This document shows, one piece after another, positions 44,201 to 56,574 of a stretch of DNA of 64,000 nt. Source of the stretch: Aphrophora alni (taxonomy: Eukaryota; Arthropoda; Insecta; Hemiptera; Aphrophoridae). The stretch lies in the NCBI GenBank assembly GCA_963513935.1, contig OY740765.1:118115362-118179361 (forward strand), written 5' to 3'. The notes below the pieces were generated by a model. That model was not told where the DNA came from. It did no database searches and was given only the letters and a program-made list of their open reading frames with translations. Within the stretch, counting starts at the first letter, position 1. The number at the start of each line of letters is the position of its first letter. A program made the translations under genes and the position numbers.

Positions 44201-46880
44201 GTTCATTCTATCACTCACATTGATCGTTTTGGATTCCCTACAACAATTTTGGCAAGTCCTGTTGTATCTTATGTATTGTTTTTAAGGCCTCCAGTACGTT
44301 ATGGTCGGGTATTTTTGGTAGTAATGTTAAATCGATTGGTTTGTTTGGTTCAAACCTGTGTAGTAGGAAAAAATGTAAAAGTCCTGTGGCTGCGTCTCTG
44401 CCTGAATTATATGCGAAGGTTAAGAGTTTGACGTACTTATGCCATTCTTTTTGCTCTTCGTTAACGGAGCAGCGCAGCATGTTTGCTAATGTTGAGTTGT
44501 ATCGCTCAGTTATTCCCTGACTTTGGGGTTTATAAGCTGCTGAGGTCTTGTGTATTATGCCTAACGCAGTTTATAATAAAATTGTTTTAATGTGTCGGCC
44601 ACGAAGTGAGTACCCCTATCTGTTTGTATTTCTGCTGGCATCCCATAACATGGAATATCTTCTAGTAGAAATTTGGCCGTAGTGTTGGCATCTGTTTTTT
44701 TTTTTTTTTTGGTTGTTTTGGCAACCACGAATCTTGTTGTGTTGTCTGTTGCGACTATGATGTATGTTTTTTTGTTAGATTTTGGCAAAGGTCCCAGGTA
44801 ATCTATGGTTAATTTTGAAAAAGGTTGCGTTGATTTTTATTGGTTATAAAAACCCTGTTGGTTTTTGTCTGTCCGTTTTCATGACTTGACACTGTGACAT
44901 ATTTTGATGTATTGTACCACCTCCGCCGTCATCCCTGGCCAGTGATAGTTATTTTTTATATTTAACATTGTTTTGTTTATTCCTGCACGACCTCCCCCAA
45001 TATATGAATGGCGAAACGCCTGTAGAACATCTGTTGTCAAAGCTTTAAGAATTGTAAGTAGTAGTTTATTTTATCCATTCATTAATTGCTTATAATGTAA
45101 AATTCCGTCCCATAGTATATACAACCTTGAAGCTCTTCTGAATGCTATGTCAACGGTCGTTGAATCTAGTAATGCCTGTCTAATGTTAAATAAGTAGTCA
45201 TCTGCTAGTTGTAATTTTTCTAAGTTTATTGATTGGATTTTGTTATCTGTCAGTTCGCCCTGTATTTCAGTTCTCGATATTGGTGATTCACCAGGGTAGC
45301 GACTCAAGCTATCTGGTACCCTCATTGTTGATCCGGGTTTATGTTAAATTTCAAAGTCGTACTCAATTAACTTTAAAGCAAGTCTATTCAAACGTGAGCT
45401 CAAGGTTTTTACATTTTTGTAATATTGTAAACTGGCGTGATCATTGAAAATTGTAAATCAACACCCATACAGAAAAGGTCTAAAATAATTCACGGTGTAA
45501 ACTACACTTAATAATTCTATTTCCGATACACTCCAGCACCCCTCGGTGTCTTTCAGTCTTCGGCTAACATAAGCTACAGGTCAGAGTGAACCATCTTCTT
45601 GGTATTGGGACATCACTCCCCCTATTTCTGTTCTACTGGCATTACATGATATTACTATTTCTAGATTTTCATTAAAATTCTCTAACACATGTGGCGTTGT
45701 TAATAAGGTTTTCAGTTTTTGAAAGGCTTTTCATGTTGTCCTAACCATTTAAATGTTATCTTATCTGCATCTTCCTTTTTTTGTTAAGTCCGTTAGGGGT
45801 CTAGCTATGTTACTAAATCCATGGATGAACTTCCTGTAGTAAGATGCCACCCCTAAGAAGCTACGCACGTCCTTCGTTTGCGTAGGAGTGGGAAATTCTA
45901 TTATCACTTTCAAGTTCTTTTCCAGAGGTCTAATTCCCTGGTTGATAGAAGAAATGACATTTAGATGTCTTAAGTTTTAGTTTTGCTGCTTCCAGCCGTT
46001 TAAAAACTTTTTCCAAATTGTTTAATTGATCCCTAATTGTGCCACTATATGCTACTAAGTCATCTACATAAATTATCATTTCTTGGTATAATAATCCTGA
46101 AAATAGGCAATTCATACTCTGTTGAAAGGAATTGGATGAATTTATCATACCCATAGGCAGTCTTGTGTATTGATACATGCCTCTATGAGTCACAAACGCC
46201 GTGTACAGCCTATGCTCTGGCACAATTGGCTGCGGGAAGAAAGCCTGGTTAATATACATAGATGAAAAGTATTGTGCCATCGTTAGCATATCAAATATTG
46301 TTTCTGCTCTGGATAATGGAAATTTGTCTCCCTCCATGCCCTCATTCAATTTCCTATAGTCCACTACCATTCTGTATTGGTCACCCGTTTTCTTTACTAA
46401 AAAGAGGATGCTGCAAAAGCACTTTGGGAATCTTCTATAACTCCTGATTTTTTTAATTCCTCTACCTGTCAGTCTAACTCTACTCTTTCAACGTTGCTTA
46501 ATATGTAGGGAGGTACAGCTACTGGTTTATCTGTTTTCATATAGATCGCATATGGCGGCATGTTGGCTTCCTGTAAGTCGTACGGACCACGTGCAAATAA
46601 ATGTATGTACCTATGGATTAATGTTCGAGCTGCCTTGTACTCTGTGTTGGTTAATTCCTTGTTTATCTCTATAAGGTCTCCTTTCAGATCGATTAGTTCC
46701 TTGTTGAGTGTCATCTTGTTGTTATAAGGTAAGTGATTAATATCATGTTCCTTTCTTGGGTTGTCGGCTTGGAATTCTGTGTTGGAAAATTTTATTAAAT
46801 TACGGACTGGTTTTGCTGGTTTCTGGAATTTTTGAATTCTGGTTTTGCTGAATTAAATTTTTTTTTTACAATTAGTGGGG
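44200..46880 (-). pseudogene. Gypsy-type LTR retrotransposon pol remnant
   Basis: Minus strand, in order from 46714 down: a linker (46469-46714) with YKAARTLIHRYIHLFARGP; RT (45930-46370) with VVDYRKLNEGMEGDKFPLSR, RLPMGMINSSNSFQ and catalytic YVDD in MIIYVDDLVAYSG; an RNase H region near 45400-45800, recognisable but frameshifted; LSRYPGE and the zinc-binding linker side (45071-45325); the integrase core (44561-44788) with YIIVATDNTTRFVVAKT and EIQTDRGTHFV, with Asp residues of the D,D35E triad; and the integrase C-terminal part (44238-44480) with WHKYVKLLTFAYNS. A lysine run follows a T-tract expansion near 44697-44712. Gag and protease are not recognised. Stops between blocks show that it is inactive. 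Confidence 0.88.
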
Positions 46881-48476
46881 AGCGGTCGCCATCTTAACTG
46901 TTGTAGTAGGTAATTGATTTATTTTAGATATCAATTTTTACTATACAATATAACATTCACCAAAGAAACAATTAAAAATGCATTAGGAAGTATTTTAAGA
47001 ATTCACAAATGATGAATAATTATTTTATTCAAAATTATCGCTTCTTTAAAATAAACTACCCATTGTGATTATTTGCTATTTGATACAATTTAAAATACTG
47101 AAACCCCTACCACAAGTTTGGTACAATAACACACACACACACACACACAAACTAAAATAAAATGTTTATTTGCCCTATGTTATTATAATTCCCTGATGTC
47201 CATTTCGGTAACCAAGTTACCGTTATTGGAGAGATCTGAAATATTACTAGCAAACTATAAAATTTTAATTACTAAACTGCCATATTCTTTACTCCACTTC
47301 ACTTCAAGGCTATTGGTTAATGACAATTGGATTCAAAAGTATTACTTGTTTAAAATAAACAACCAATAAGTGATAATTTGGTATTTGATAGTTTGTGTAA
47401 ATTGTTTTTTTTTTTTAACTCCTGGTTTAACGCGATTAAAATGAGAGGTCATCTATTTAACTGTGCTAGTAATTATTATTATTATTTTTTAGATTTAAAA
47501 TAATACTCTATAATATAACTTTCATCAAAGTAACACTTACACATGTATTACAAAGAATTTTGAGAATTCACAAATGATGAGTAATAATTTCATTAAAAAA
47601 ATATTGTTTGTTTAAAATAAACAACCAAAAAGTGATAATTTGCTATTTGATAGTTTTTATAAATTATTTCTATATAAATTCTAGTATTACGGTGATAAAA
47701 TGGAACACAAATTTTATTTTTACTCCAAAAATTATGGATGGGGGAGATTGTGGCCAACATTCTTGTGGTAGTAATTGATTTTTTAGATATAGATTTTTAC
47801 CATAAAATATAAACTTTCACCAAAGAAACGATTACTAATGTACTCCAACTGTTTTAAGAATTCACAAAAGATCAGTTATAATTGCATTAAAAAAATTTAG
47901 CTTCTTTAAACAACCAAAAAGTAATAATTTGCTATTTGATTATTCATGTAATTTGTTTTTTTATAACTCCTAGGTTTTTTGTGGCTAAATGATGGGGGGG
48001 GGTCGCCATCATAAATGTGGTAGTAATTCTTTTTTTTTTTCATTTCAATTAATGCTATACAATAGCCTATAACTTTCATCAAAGAAAGAATTATACATGT
48101 ATTACAAAGTATTTTGAGCATTCACTAATGATGAATAATAATTTCATTTAAAAGTAAGGCTTATTGAATTTAAACAACCAAAATTTGATAATTTTTTTTT
48201 TTTTTTTAAGTAATTTTTTTTTATATAACTCTTAGTTTTTTGTTGCTAAAATGAAATACAAAACTTTATGTGGCGTCCGTCAACTTAACTATGGTAATAA
48301 TGATAGGCAATAATCTCATATAAAAGTATGTGTTGTTTAAATGAACACAAACAAGTGAGATTCTGCTATTTGATAGTTTATGGAAATTTTTTTTTAAGTC
48401 GGGAGGGGGGGTCGCTGATTTAATTGTGGTAAAAATATATTTTTGTAGATTTAGATTAATAGTATACAATAAATTT
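46881..48476. repeat. Degenerate tandem array, ~250-300-bp units
   Basis: Units are marked by (G)GTCGCCATCTTAACTGTTGTAG-like starts (near 46886, 47447, 47748, 48002, 48270, 48408), then CACCAAAGAAAC, GAATTCACAAATGATGA and AACAACCAAAAAGTGATAAT landmarks. Spacing between recognisable starts ranges from about 140 to 300 bp, with one unit near 47160 almost unrecognisable. A (CA)n tract lies near 47132-47149. It abuts the TTAA-family fragment at 48477. Confidence 0.75.
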
Positions 48477-49478
48477 TTGATTTCTGAGATACTAACTAAT
48501 GAAAATTTTATCAATAGATTTTTCTTTTTAGCAACTTTTATTTACAAATATATTACAAATCTCTAGTAATACTTGAAAAAAAAATTTTTTTAATTTTTGT
48601 ATGGTGTATGTTACCTTTTCTGTCCAATTTTTGCCTCGGCCACTGGACAATTTTTTGATTCCTGACCTAATAACTCAAAATTTTTTTCACTACACAACTA
48701 AATTCTATGCACTTTTCCGAAGAAAATGATAATTTGTAGTTGTGTTTTGCATAATATTACTATTTTTTCATATAAGGCCCAACTTTTTACCTTTTTCCGT
48801 AAAATCTATTCTTTTTTTTTTTGAAAAATGTAACAAATTTATTTATTTTTTTAAATCAACTTTTATCCACAAATATATTACAAATATCTAGTCATACTTG
48901 AAAAAATTTTAAAAAAAAATTGTTTGGTGTACATTACCTTTTCTGTGCAATTTTTGCCTCGGCCACGGGACGATTTTTTGATTCCTGACCTAATAACTCA
49001 AAATTTTTTAGATCTAAATTTTTTATCACTACACAACTAAATTCTATGCACCTTTCTGAAGGAAATGATAATTTGTAGTTGTTTTGCATAATATTACTAT
49101 TTTTTGGTGATTTTTTTCAAATTAGGCCAGGTAACATTTTACCTATTTTTGAAAAAAAAAATTTTTTTTTAATGAAAATGTTACAAATTAATTTTTTTTT
49201 CCATAAATACATTCACGAATATTATACAAAACTTTTGTATATCTTGAAAAATGGTGGTAAGCTATTGATTTTGGATATAGGTTTTTTCTGAAAAATGTTA
49301 CCTTCATTTTTTGACAACTAACATACTTACTCCAAAACCGTTTCATATATATTTTTACATACATAAATTCTACACATCTTTCTGAGAAAAATGATAACCT
49401 ATAAGTTAGGTTTTGTATAAAAAATTTTTTATTAATTTTTAAACAAACTAAGAGAATTAACATCTGCGGGATAGAGGG
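48477..49478 (-). mobile_element. TTAA-CCCT family, copy F (reverse, truncated)
   Basis: The right end is a terminus: in complement it reads CCCTCTATCCCGC beside TTAA (49479-49482), then GATGTTAATTCTC and TACAAAACCTAACTTATA as in copies A and B. Sub-repeats of ~340 bp follow (TTCTATGCACCTTTCTGAAG near 49041 and GTAGTTGTGTTTTGCAT near 48737). The other terminus is missing where it meets the tandem array. Confidence 0.8.
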
Positions 49479-49482
49479 TTAA

Positions 49483-50476
49483 GATACTTATGTCTAAAAA
49501 TAACTTACTTTAATATGAAACTAAGTATGGATACAATGTCATAATTTATTAAATATGGATGGAGTTTTTCCTAGGCATATACTAATGCTGACGTTTGGGT
49601 ATTTTATCCCCACTCCTACCTTTCCTTTCATTCTGAATCCATCCATATACCATTGGAGAGATATTTCATCCAGATTTGGTCCATCTTTCTTTCAAACCTG
49701 TTGGTCTGAGAAATATGTCTTGAAATTCTTTTCAAAAGTTATCATCCCAGTCATTTCGTCCAATATTCTTAATAGTACACACACGATAGTCAAGATATAT
49801 ATATCATGTGCGAGACACTATATGTGTATTTACAGAGTATCAAAAAGTATCAGAAGGTCTGTATATTCAGCTGCTATTTGACTTGGAAAGACCCAAGTGT
49901 ATTTAGTTTATGCTTAAATTTAGAGTGTATTAAAACCCTCTCATTTTAAAAATGACTATGAAGTGTATTTTTCTTGTAAATTTCAAATGTAAATGTATGT
50001 TTATTAGTATTTGATATCCTGACTCTCCAAATAAAATCTTTATAATAGACGTTTAGTTTTTCTGCCTATCATTTACTATTAAAATATATAAGTTTATTGA
50101 ATTATCTGAAATTAAGAAATTATTTTTTTAATGTATTTAAACCACTTTCACCATCTTGGAATTACTGATCATTATCTTTACGCTAAGTGACTTTTACTTA
50201 GCCACCGCTCCAGTGTTCATTTAACATCAGTGTTTAACAATATTTATCTCAGTGTTTGTGTTTTCCTTTTAACTGGCCTTTAAAACTTGAACTCGAAATG
50301 AATGAAGGAGCTGATAAAACATGAGAAAACTGTTTTAGTAGTGATGCATGGGTTTGAAGATCGAGTTTGATCTTACCAAGAAGTTGCTTACTTATTTAAC
50401 GATAGTTTTTCAAATCGACCTCTTATATCAAAATCAACAATACTTAGAACTGTAAAAGTTTTTAAGGCCAACTGAG
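49483..50476. other. Intergenic, nothing firmly recognised
   Basis: Contains one 108-codon open frame (49555-49881) without any family signature, plus AT-rich sequence. Confidence 0.4.
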
Positions 50477-51720
50477 TTGTTTCCTGTTCTTGCAGGTTTT
50501 TCTGGTTGCCAGCCAATATTCTTAGCATTATGTTATTCATCCCACTGCTTAAGAATGGCACTGCATTTACTCTTCTTTACTCATAGGTTCAAAGGAAGCA
50601 AATCCAGAGCCGCTTTCGTGGCTGCAGTTGGACAGGTGCCCATTGCACCTGTAATTTCTAGGCAAGCCTCCCTTTGAAGCTTTTGCAACTATATAGTTGT
50701 GCATTTTTCCTGTCTTTGGCCACCATATTGCAGAACCTTAGGTCTAATTATAGCCCAATATGACCAGTAGGCCATCTGTGACTAGTCCCCAAGTTTTACC
50801 ATTCAAGGCGTCTGCATGACCACATAGCCATGCTTGCTCTTTTGATAGTTCTATCAATATGTTGGTTCCTGGTGATTATTTGATCCAGATACTACACCTT
50901 TACTTATTGATATTTGGTTTCCTTGAAAGGAATTACTTCCATACCACCCAACATTAAAGGCTGGAGAGTGAACAATCCTTGTAAATGGAACAATGGTTAT
51001 CTTACCAGGGCTGAAGCTAAGACCCTCTTTTTGACACGATTCCCAAACCAACAGAAGGGGGCTCTTCATGAAGTTAGATTCTGATGACACTTTCCTTTGA
51101 ATACGATTACCAGATCAGGATATGGTATTGTCTCAAAGTTGTTAGCCTCCAGTATCCTAAGTAGTTCATCCATCACCAGTATCCACAAGAGAGTAGATAA
51201 TACCCCTCCTTGGGAGCAACCCATCACAGCCGACAGCAATCTGAACTCTCCATCCAAGAAGGTTGTTATCTCCCAACTTACTAACATATATAGATCTAAT
51301 ACTTCTAACTGTCAAGAGTTTCATCTTCTTCTTCCTAGACACTTTTTTAATAATATACATGTATGAGGTGTTGTCAAAATCCCCTCCGATATCAGAAAGG
51401 CATATAGTATTATGTCTTTATCTTCTATTGTCTTACTAACCTCTCCAAAAAGATGTTGTACTCCACTAGAGATTGATTTGCTTGCTTGGTAGACATACTG
51501 AACATCATACTGTAATGAATTGTCAAGGGTTTAAATCTGTACATCCTTATCTAAGATTTTTTTACATTGTTTTAAGAAAGACGGATGTCAGATTAATTGG
51601 TCTATATGATCTAGGCTCTACAGTTTCTCACCTGCCAGTATAAAAATCACCTTCACTTCACTCCATCTTTTTTGGAATTTCAGTTTTTAGAAACAGTTCA
51701 ACACTTTACTAAATAGAGTT
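50477..51720 (-). pseudogene. Non-LTR retrotransposon (R1/jockey-like) reverse transcriptase
   Basis: Minus strand. Frames read KKVSRKKKMKLLTVRSI, then GCSQGGVLSTLLWILVMDEL (51066-51287), then YPDLVIVFKGK where the catalytic YADD-type motif is altered to a sequence lacking the paired Asp. The thumb (LSFSPGKITIVPFTR, 50854-51090) and tail fragments LQKLQREACLEITGAMGTCP and ALDLLPLNL (50480-50700) follow. The order matches an R1-like element. Frame changes separate the blocks. Endonuclease and RNase H are not seen. Confidence 0.82.
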
Positions 51721-51989
51721 ATAAAACACATCAGATGCAATGGGCTTAATAAAAATCTCGTTTTATTTTATATCAAATCAATGCAGAGCCTTGAATCTGT
51801 TCTAGTTTCCTTATGTGCAAGTGATTTCGACATGTCACGGGGATCCCCTCTTCTAAATTAATAACCAATATAAGTTATACTTTTCCAAAGATTTGATGCC
51901 ATCTTCTGGTGTATCAAAACTGTTTCATAACTTAATATTATGTCAATTCAATAAATGATAATCTTTTGACATGAACAGTTTTGTATTTG

Positions 51990-52600
51990 CAAATTATTTT
52001 AAGTATTAAATTATTTAGAATGTGAGGTGCTTCAGTTAACTGGGAAGTTTTTTGAAATAAGAGAACATAATCATAGCTGAAATTATAAAAGGATCACAAC
52101 TGGGAATAGAGCTTATTTCGCCAATGTTAAGCTTTTAAAATCAATCCTTATAACTAGTAATTTGTAAGTTATACAAGACCCATAGACCAGATGTGACATA
52201 TAGATCGAAAGTATGGACCATGTCAGCTACTGATGAGAATATGTTACATATATTTGAGAGAAAACTTATAAGATGTAAATAAGATTCTATAAAAGAAGAC
52301 GGAGAATAAGAAAAAATAAATAAATACTCCAAGAAAAAGCTATAGTGAGGTTAGTAAAGTAAAGGACATATGGACCGTATAGGCGAAAAGTGAATACCAG
52401 AGAAGTTGTTACATGGGAAAATGGAAAAAAAAGAGGATGTGGAAGGCCATGGAAAACATGGATACAGAATGTAGAGAAAGCTATGAAAAATATACGGACT
52501 GGAAGATGGTAAAGATTGAGTATATTGAAGAATGGAGACGAGTTGTGAGAGAGGCCAAAGCCCATCATCGAAGACTGTAACAGCAAGGAAAGTAAGTATA
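51990..52600 (+). pseudogene. Non-LTR retrotransposon polyprotein C-terminus
   Basis: Plus strand. Frames read a VWTMSATDENMLHIFERKLI block (a YGSETW-type RT tail), HMDRIGEK, then RGCGRPWKTWIQNVEKAMKN, and finally EEWRRVVREAKAHHRRL. This is the C-terminal tail common to insect non-LTR elements often annotated as craniofacial-development-protein-2-like. Frameshifted. It ends just before the TTAA element at 52701. Confidence 0.75.
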
Positions 52601-52700
52601 TTTTTAAGCTACTAATCAGGATAATGAATCCTAAGGATTGCCTAATTCTCCACAGTATTTTGAGAAAGTTGTTAAAAAGAAAAATTGTGTTCATATTTAA

Positions 52701-54314
52701 CACGTTCAACGCAGATGTCATTCTGGAATGTCCGGTAGGATTCACTCGCGGTCGGATGTCATTCCTGAATGTTTACGTCGTAGGCAACTTGAATAAGAGC
52801 TGGAGGGGGCACCGTTGGCCGGAGCAGGTAGAAAATTTGTACCAACCATCACTTCAGTCTTGTGTATTGTATCATAAAGACCGATTTTAATTTGCTCTCT
52901 GCATTGAAGAAATATTTTATTTTAAAGGTAGGTGAAAAATAACTCATTTTTTGTTGTTAATTCTTAATGTTTTCTTCCAAGCATGTATATTCCTACTAAA
53001 AATAAATGAAAATTGAATGAGTATTCATATATTTTAAATACTAAAATAAAAAATAAATTAAAGTTTATTTAATTTTTTTTTTTTCACAGATTGATCACAA
53101 AATAAATTTAAAACAATTTGTTTTAAATTGAAAATGAGCTCTGATCCTGGTATGTATTTGTTTTATAAATATAACTGTTTATTCTTTTCAATTTTTCAAA
53201 CAATGTTTTAACAAAAATGATCTTTTTCTCTTCAGAAACCTCTAATCCACAACCTGGAACAAGTGAAAGTGTTTGCTATGGGAGAAAAAGGAAAACTGAC
53301 TCCGAATTTAGTAAGTAGTACAATTTTGTTTTCAAACATTTTCAAATAATATATACTCAATTGTTTAGGAAGCTCTCCACATTCTGGACCTTCAGGACTT
53401 CAACAATCTTATTCTGGGGATGAACGAAAAGCTAAAAGAAGTGAGTATTACATATTATTTTTTCGATTATTGCAAATGTATTCATTTTACTTTGCAATTC
53501 GCTTTGAAATTCAATTGTAAAATACAGAAAATTTAGTGGGGAAACTATCTACTTTGTTTTGTTTGAATTTATTCTAGTTAAATACAAAATAATTTTCAAC
53601 ATTTAAAAAAAAAAATTCTTCTTTTGAATACCTCTTTCATGTTTTCTGTCTTTTCTTTTTAGCTCAAGAACACGTTCGGAAACTCCGCAGGGGTGGAACT
53701 ATCAAAATCCAAGATTTCGAGGAAAATGTATTATATTATAGGTTTGGTTTTTTAGCATAATCATTTTAAAAAAAATTTTATACATAATTATTTTATATAA
53801 TATAAAATAATATATAAATATATTTTTGTGTGTATAAAATTGTTATATACATGTAGTTTTTTTTTCTAATATATTTCTATGCTTGGTTAAAAAAAATATA
53901 ATGATAAATATTCAAGTAGTTTTGTAAGAATTTTTATTTGTAAGCACGTCAAAAATTATATTAAAAATTTTTTTTTTAAATAAATATTGTTAAAAAGTAA
54001 AGTTTTATTTTTATTTTCTACCCCTAACAATCTCTAAAAATAAAAATAAAATACTTGTTTTTATTGGAAAATTATTACTACCTAATGTATAACATTATAA
54101 AAGAAAAATTGGTTAGATGCATAAGTAGGATTCCCCGCCATGCGGATATCATTCTGGAATGTTACACACATAATCATGATTTTTAACTTTAAAAAATTCG
54201 ATTTTTATCTAAGCAGTCATAAAAAACACTTACTTAGACCAGATGTAAACATATTGCAGGAGAAAAAAATCTGATTTCGGGAAACTTAACCCGAAAAATT
54301 CCGCATTGAAAGTG
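52701..54314 (+). mobile_element. piggyBac-like TTAA element (1,614 bp) with spliced mini-gene
   Basis: Perfect TTAA at both sides (52697-52700, 54315-54318). Ends CACGTTCAACGCAGA and, in complement, CACTTTCAATGCGGA match at 12 of 15 positions. Subterminal copies of a self-complementary motif ATGTCATTCTGGAATGT lie near 52716 and 52757 (variant CATTCCTGAATG) and near 54147 (ATATCATTCTGGAATGT): two at the left end and one at the right, candidate transposase-binding sites. The interior holds a small multi-exon gene (53134-53760) and no full DDE transposase, so the element is non-autonomous or carries only the front of one. Confidence 0.87.
53134..53760 (+). CDS. Spliced 86-residue protein inside the TTAA element, function unknown
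   Basis: Four coding exons join in one frame: 53134-53149, 53236-53310, 53369-53440 and 53663-53760, each bounded by AG/GT (donors GTATGT, GTAAGT, GTGAGT; acceptors CAG, TAG, TAG). A probable non-coding first exon ends at 52927 (AAAG/GTAGGT) and splices to 53090, 44 bp before the ATG. The product starts MSSDPETSNPQPGTSES, is Ser/Pro-rich, has basic patches (GRKRK, KAKR, RKLRRGG) that could serve nuclear entry or DNA binding, and ends EENVLYYRFGFLA. A potential further donor (TATAG/GTTTGG at about 53741) lies just before the stop, so in an intact element this may be only the N-terminus of a longer transposase. I do not recognise the protein family. Ends and location suggest a piggyBac-type relationship, but no DDD domain is present. 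Confidence 0.6.
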
Positions 54315-54367
54315 TTAAATTGTTGTTGTACTGCAATAGGAAGATGTGTAGTGTATAGTTGAGTGGA

Positions 54368-54369
<2 letters not shown>

Positions 54370-54400
<31 letters not shown>
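54370..54400. repeat. (TA)n microsatellite
   Basis: About 31 bp of TA repeats between the TTAA element and the 3' end of RCCD1. Confidence 0.95.
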
Positions 54401-54403
<3 letters not shown>

Positions 54404-54533
54404 GAAACTACTAATCCTATTGGATAAATTGAATAAATTGAAGTTGGTTTGACAGAGAAAATCAACATAAATAACCTATTAAGTTTAAAGTCATAAAATC
54501 ACACTAGACTTTGTGGTTCTTCTCCGAAAACAC

Positions 54534-54539
54534 TTTATT
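54534..54539 (-). promoter_or_regulatory. RCCD1 poly(A) signal overlapping the stop codon
   Basis: On the minus strand the stop TGA (54541-54539) is immediately followed so that its A begins AATAAA (54539-54534). This is the nearest poly(A) hexamer and would give an extremely short 3' UTR. Confidence 0.6.
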
Positions 54540-54717
54540 CAACTCAATGAAATGGTTTCTACATTTTTAATTAAAACAGCTGTATTCCAAGCACCACAAG
54601 CGATGTCAATGCTATTAGGAAGAGGAAGTTTGGTGATTCTATCAATATCTGTTGTCATCTTTGAGAGTAATAGTTGACAATAAAAGTTCCAGCCACATCC
54701 ATATACAAATCCATTAC
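54539..54717 (-). CDS. RCCD1: RCCD1 terminal exon (RCC1-domain protein)
   Basis: The last coding exon, 59 codons including TGA (after two bases completing a split codon). The acceptor CAG lies at 54720-54718. It encodes NGFVYGCGWNFYCQLLLSKM, an RCC1 blade with the usual Y-x-W-G-x-N-x-x-x-Q-L pattern, and SIDIACGAWNTAVLI, the conserved CG-WNT strand. The protein ends a few residues later, as RCCD1 proteins do. RCC1 repeats fold as beta-propeller blades; mammalian RCCD1 is a chromatin-associated partner of KDM8. Role in this organism is inferred. All four exons join in frame without stops, so the gene looks intact. Confidence 0.9.
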
Positions 54718-56036
54718 CTGAACATTAAAATTAAACCAGTCAATAAATGTTTTAGAAATCAAAATTTAAATTGGGAAATTTAAATACAAATAGTAAAAGT
54801 TTCTAAGAAATTAAATTCTATTTGTTTTAATATGACAGTTCTTAACTCACTTGGATGTAATGAATTATGGGTATTTTATGATCTAACTCTGGGGAAATTA
54901 ATCTAATGTGATTTATATTTTAAAGAGTCAAATGATAGCAGTACGAATTATTGGTGAAGCAAAACCTAGGCCTTCATGTAGAACATTTCAAAAAATTAAA
55001 TTTCACAACATTAGGGCCTATAATCTTTATACCTTTGCAAGATGCAATGTTTTATTTATGGTTATAATAATGCATTTAAGGTCAGGTCACACTTGTAACA
55101 CAAGACATAGAGAATGGTTACACTAACCAGAGCATAGACTTCAATTGCTTGAACGGAGTCCGGATTATAGAGGAATAAAATGATTTAATAAATTTCACAA
55201 AAATGTTAAAAATCTACCAAATAAAAGATTAACTGAAGTAACTAGAAATTTATTTTAAAGTAACAATTATTATTCAACAATTTTTTTGTTTTCTCTGTAA
55301 TTTAACTTTACACAAATTTTAAATGGCCGCCATTTTGAAACCTACAAATTAATGGTATAAAACATTCTGCAGAATATGGTACTGATATCTCTATTTGTTC
55401 TGGAGTTATATATTGTTATTGAAAAAACACAAAATGGTGGAAAGATGGAAAAGGAAGCATTTTAAGACATGTGTTTACATACATATTTTTTTTGTTTCTT
55501 TTGATCTTTCCTATCACCTCCAAAAGTTGGGAAAAACATTTTATTTACATATACATCTGTGTGAATAGATAATCTGGTAACTCTATGTGCAACATGTCTT
55601 ATTGCATACTCCAACTCCTCCCACACTAACCCATTCTTATCTAAATCCATAAAACTAATATTTATATTAAGAGGTCATCAAAAATATATTTATTATTATA
55701 TATTACCAGGCTATGAATTTTTATAAGATGATTTCAGATGACTATGAAGTAATGCAAATAATCAGATTCTAAGCTAAAATGATACTTTCCACTAATATCT
55801 TAGCATAAAACTGATTGTTTTAATATAAATGTATTTAATAAGAAAAAGTAACTAAGACAATATTTAAGCTGAAAATAAGTAGCTATTAAAAGATAGGATT
55901 AACTCCCTTTTTTTGGGAGTAATCCAAGTAAAACTGTAGGGCCACGCCTCCTACCTTCACAAAAATCCTGTATACTGAAATACAAATAAAATGTTTTACC
56001 ATTTAAAAATTTTAAACTAATTATTTAACCTTGTTT
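54718..56036 (-). other. RCCD1 last intron, nothing recognised
   Basis: AT-rich intronic sequence. A minus-strand open stretch (55462-55650) looks mildly protein-like but has no recognised family. Confidence 0.5.
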
Positions 56037-56552
56037 CAGGGTTCCCACAAACATTTCACAATAAATATCCCAGATTTCTTCTCAGAAATTTCTCTAACGA
56101 CAAAACTAGGTAACTTCTTTTATAAATACGGCCTCCACCATCTCCCTAGCCGTTCTTACACATCTTTTTTTTCTTTAGATTTGTAATAACGTAACAATGT
56201 AAAAAACAGGAAATAAAATTGAAAACAGGCACTACCCTTATTTACAGCAAGATGCTTTAGTATTTCTATAATTCTTATTCTATTTATAACCTAAAAAGGA
56301 ATATAAAGTAATGGATGCATCCTACTTACCTCAAATATAATTATACCCCTTAATTTTCTGCAATCCTTTTTTGTTTTCCACATAGGACTAATACTTATAG
56401 AAACCTTCAACTTTTTATTTCCTTTTGTAAAATTTATTGTTACACAAGCTTTTTTCTGACTTGTAAACAATTTCCAAAGCCACCCCTGACTTTCACTAAC
56501 TAAAAATTCATTTCATTGACTTTCTTGACTTTCCAAATTTTTGGGAATCCTG
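56037..56552. mobile_element. hAT-like MITE in RCCD1 intron
   Basis: Starts CAGGGTTCCCACAAA and ends, in complement, CAGGATTCCCAAAAA: imperfect inverted ends of the CAGGGTTCCCA type. It is 516 bp with no coding capacity. Adjacent 8-bp sequences are not identical, so a target duplication is not demonstrated. The TTGACTTTC-type subterminal phrases near 56515 fit this class. Confidence 0.65.
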
Positions 56553-56574
56553 TAGTTTGGATAATTATACTTAC

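Noticed and set aside
49555..49881. 108-codon open frame as a possible gene
   Set aside because: No recognised domain, no convincing splice or promoter context; length alone is weak evidence in this sequence.
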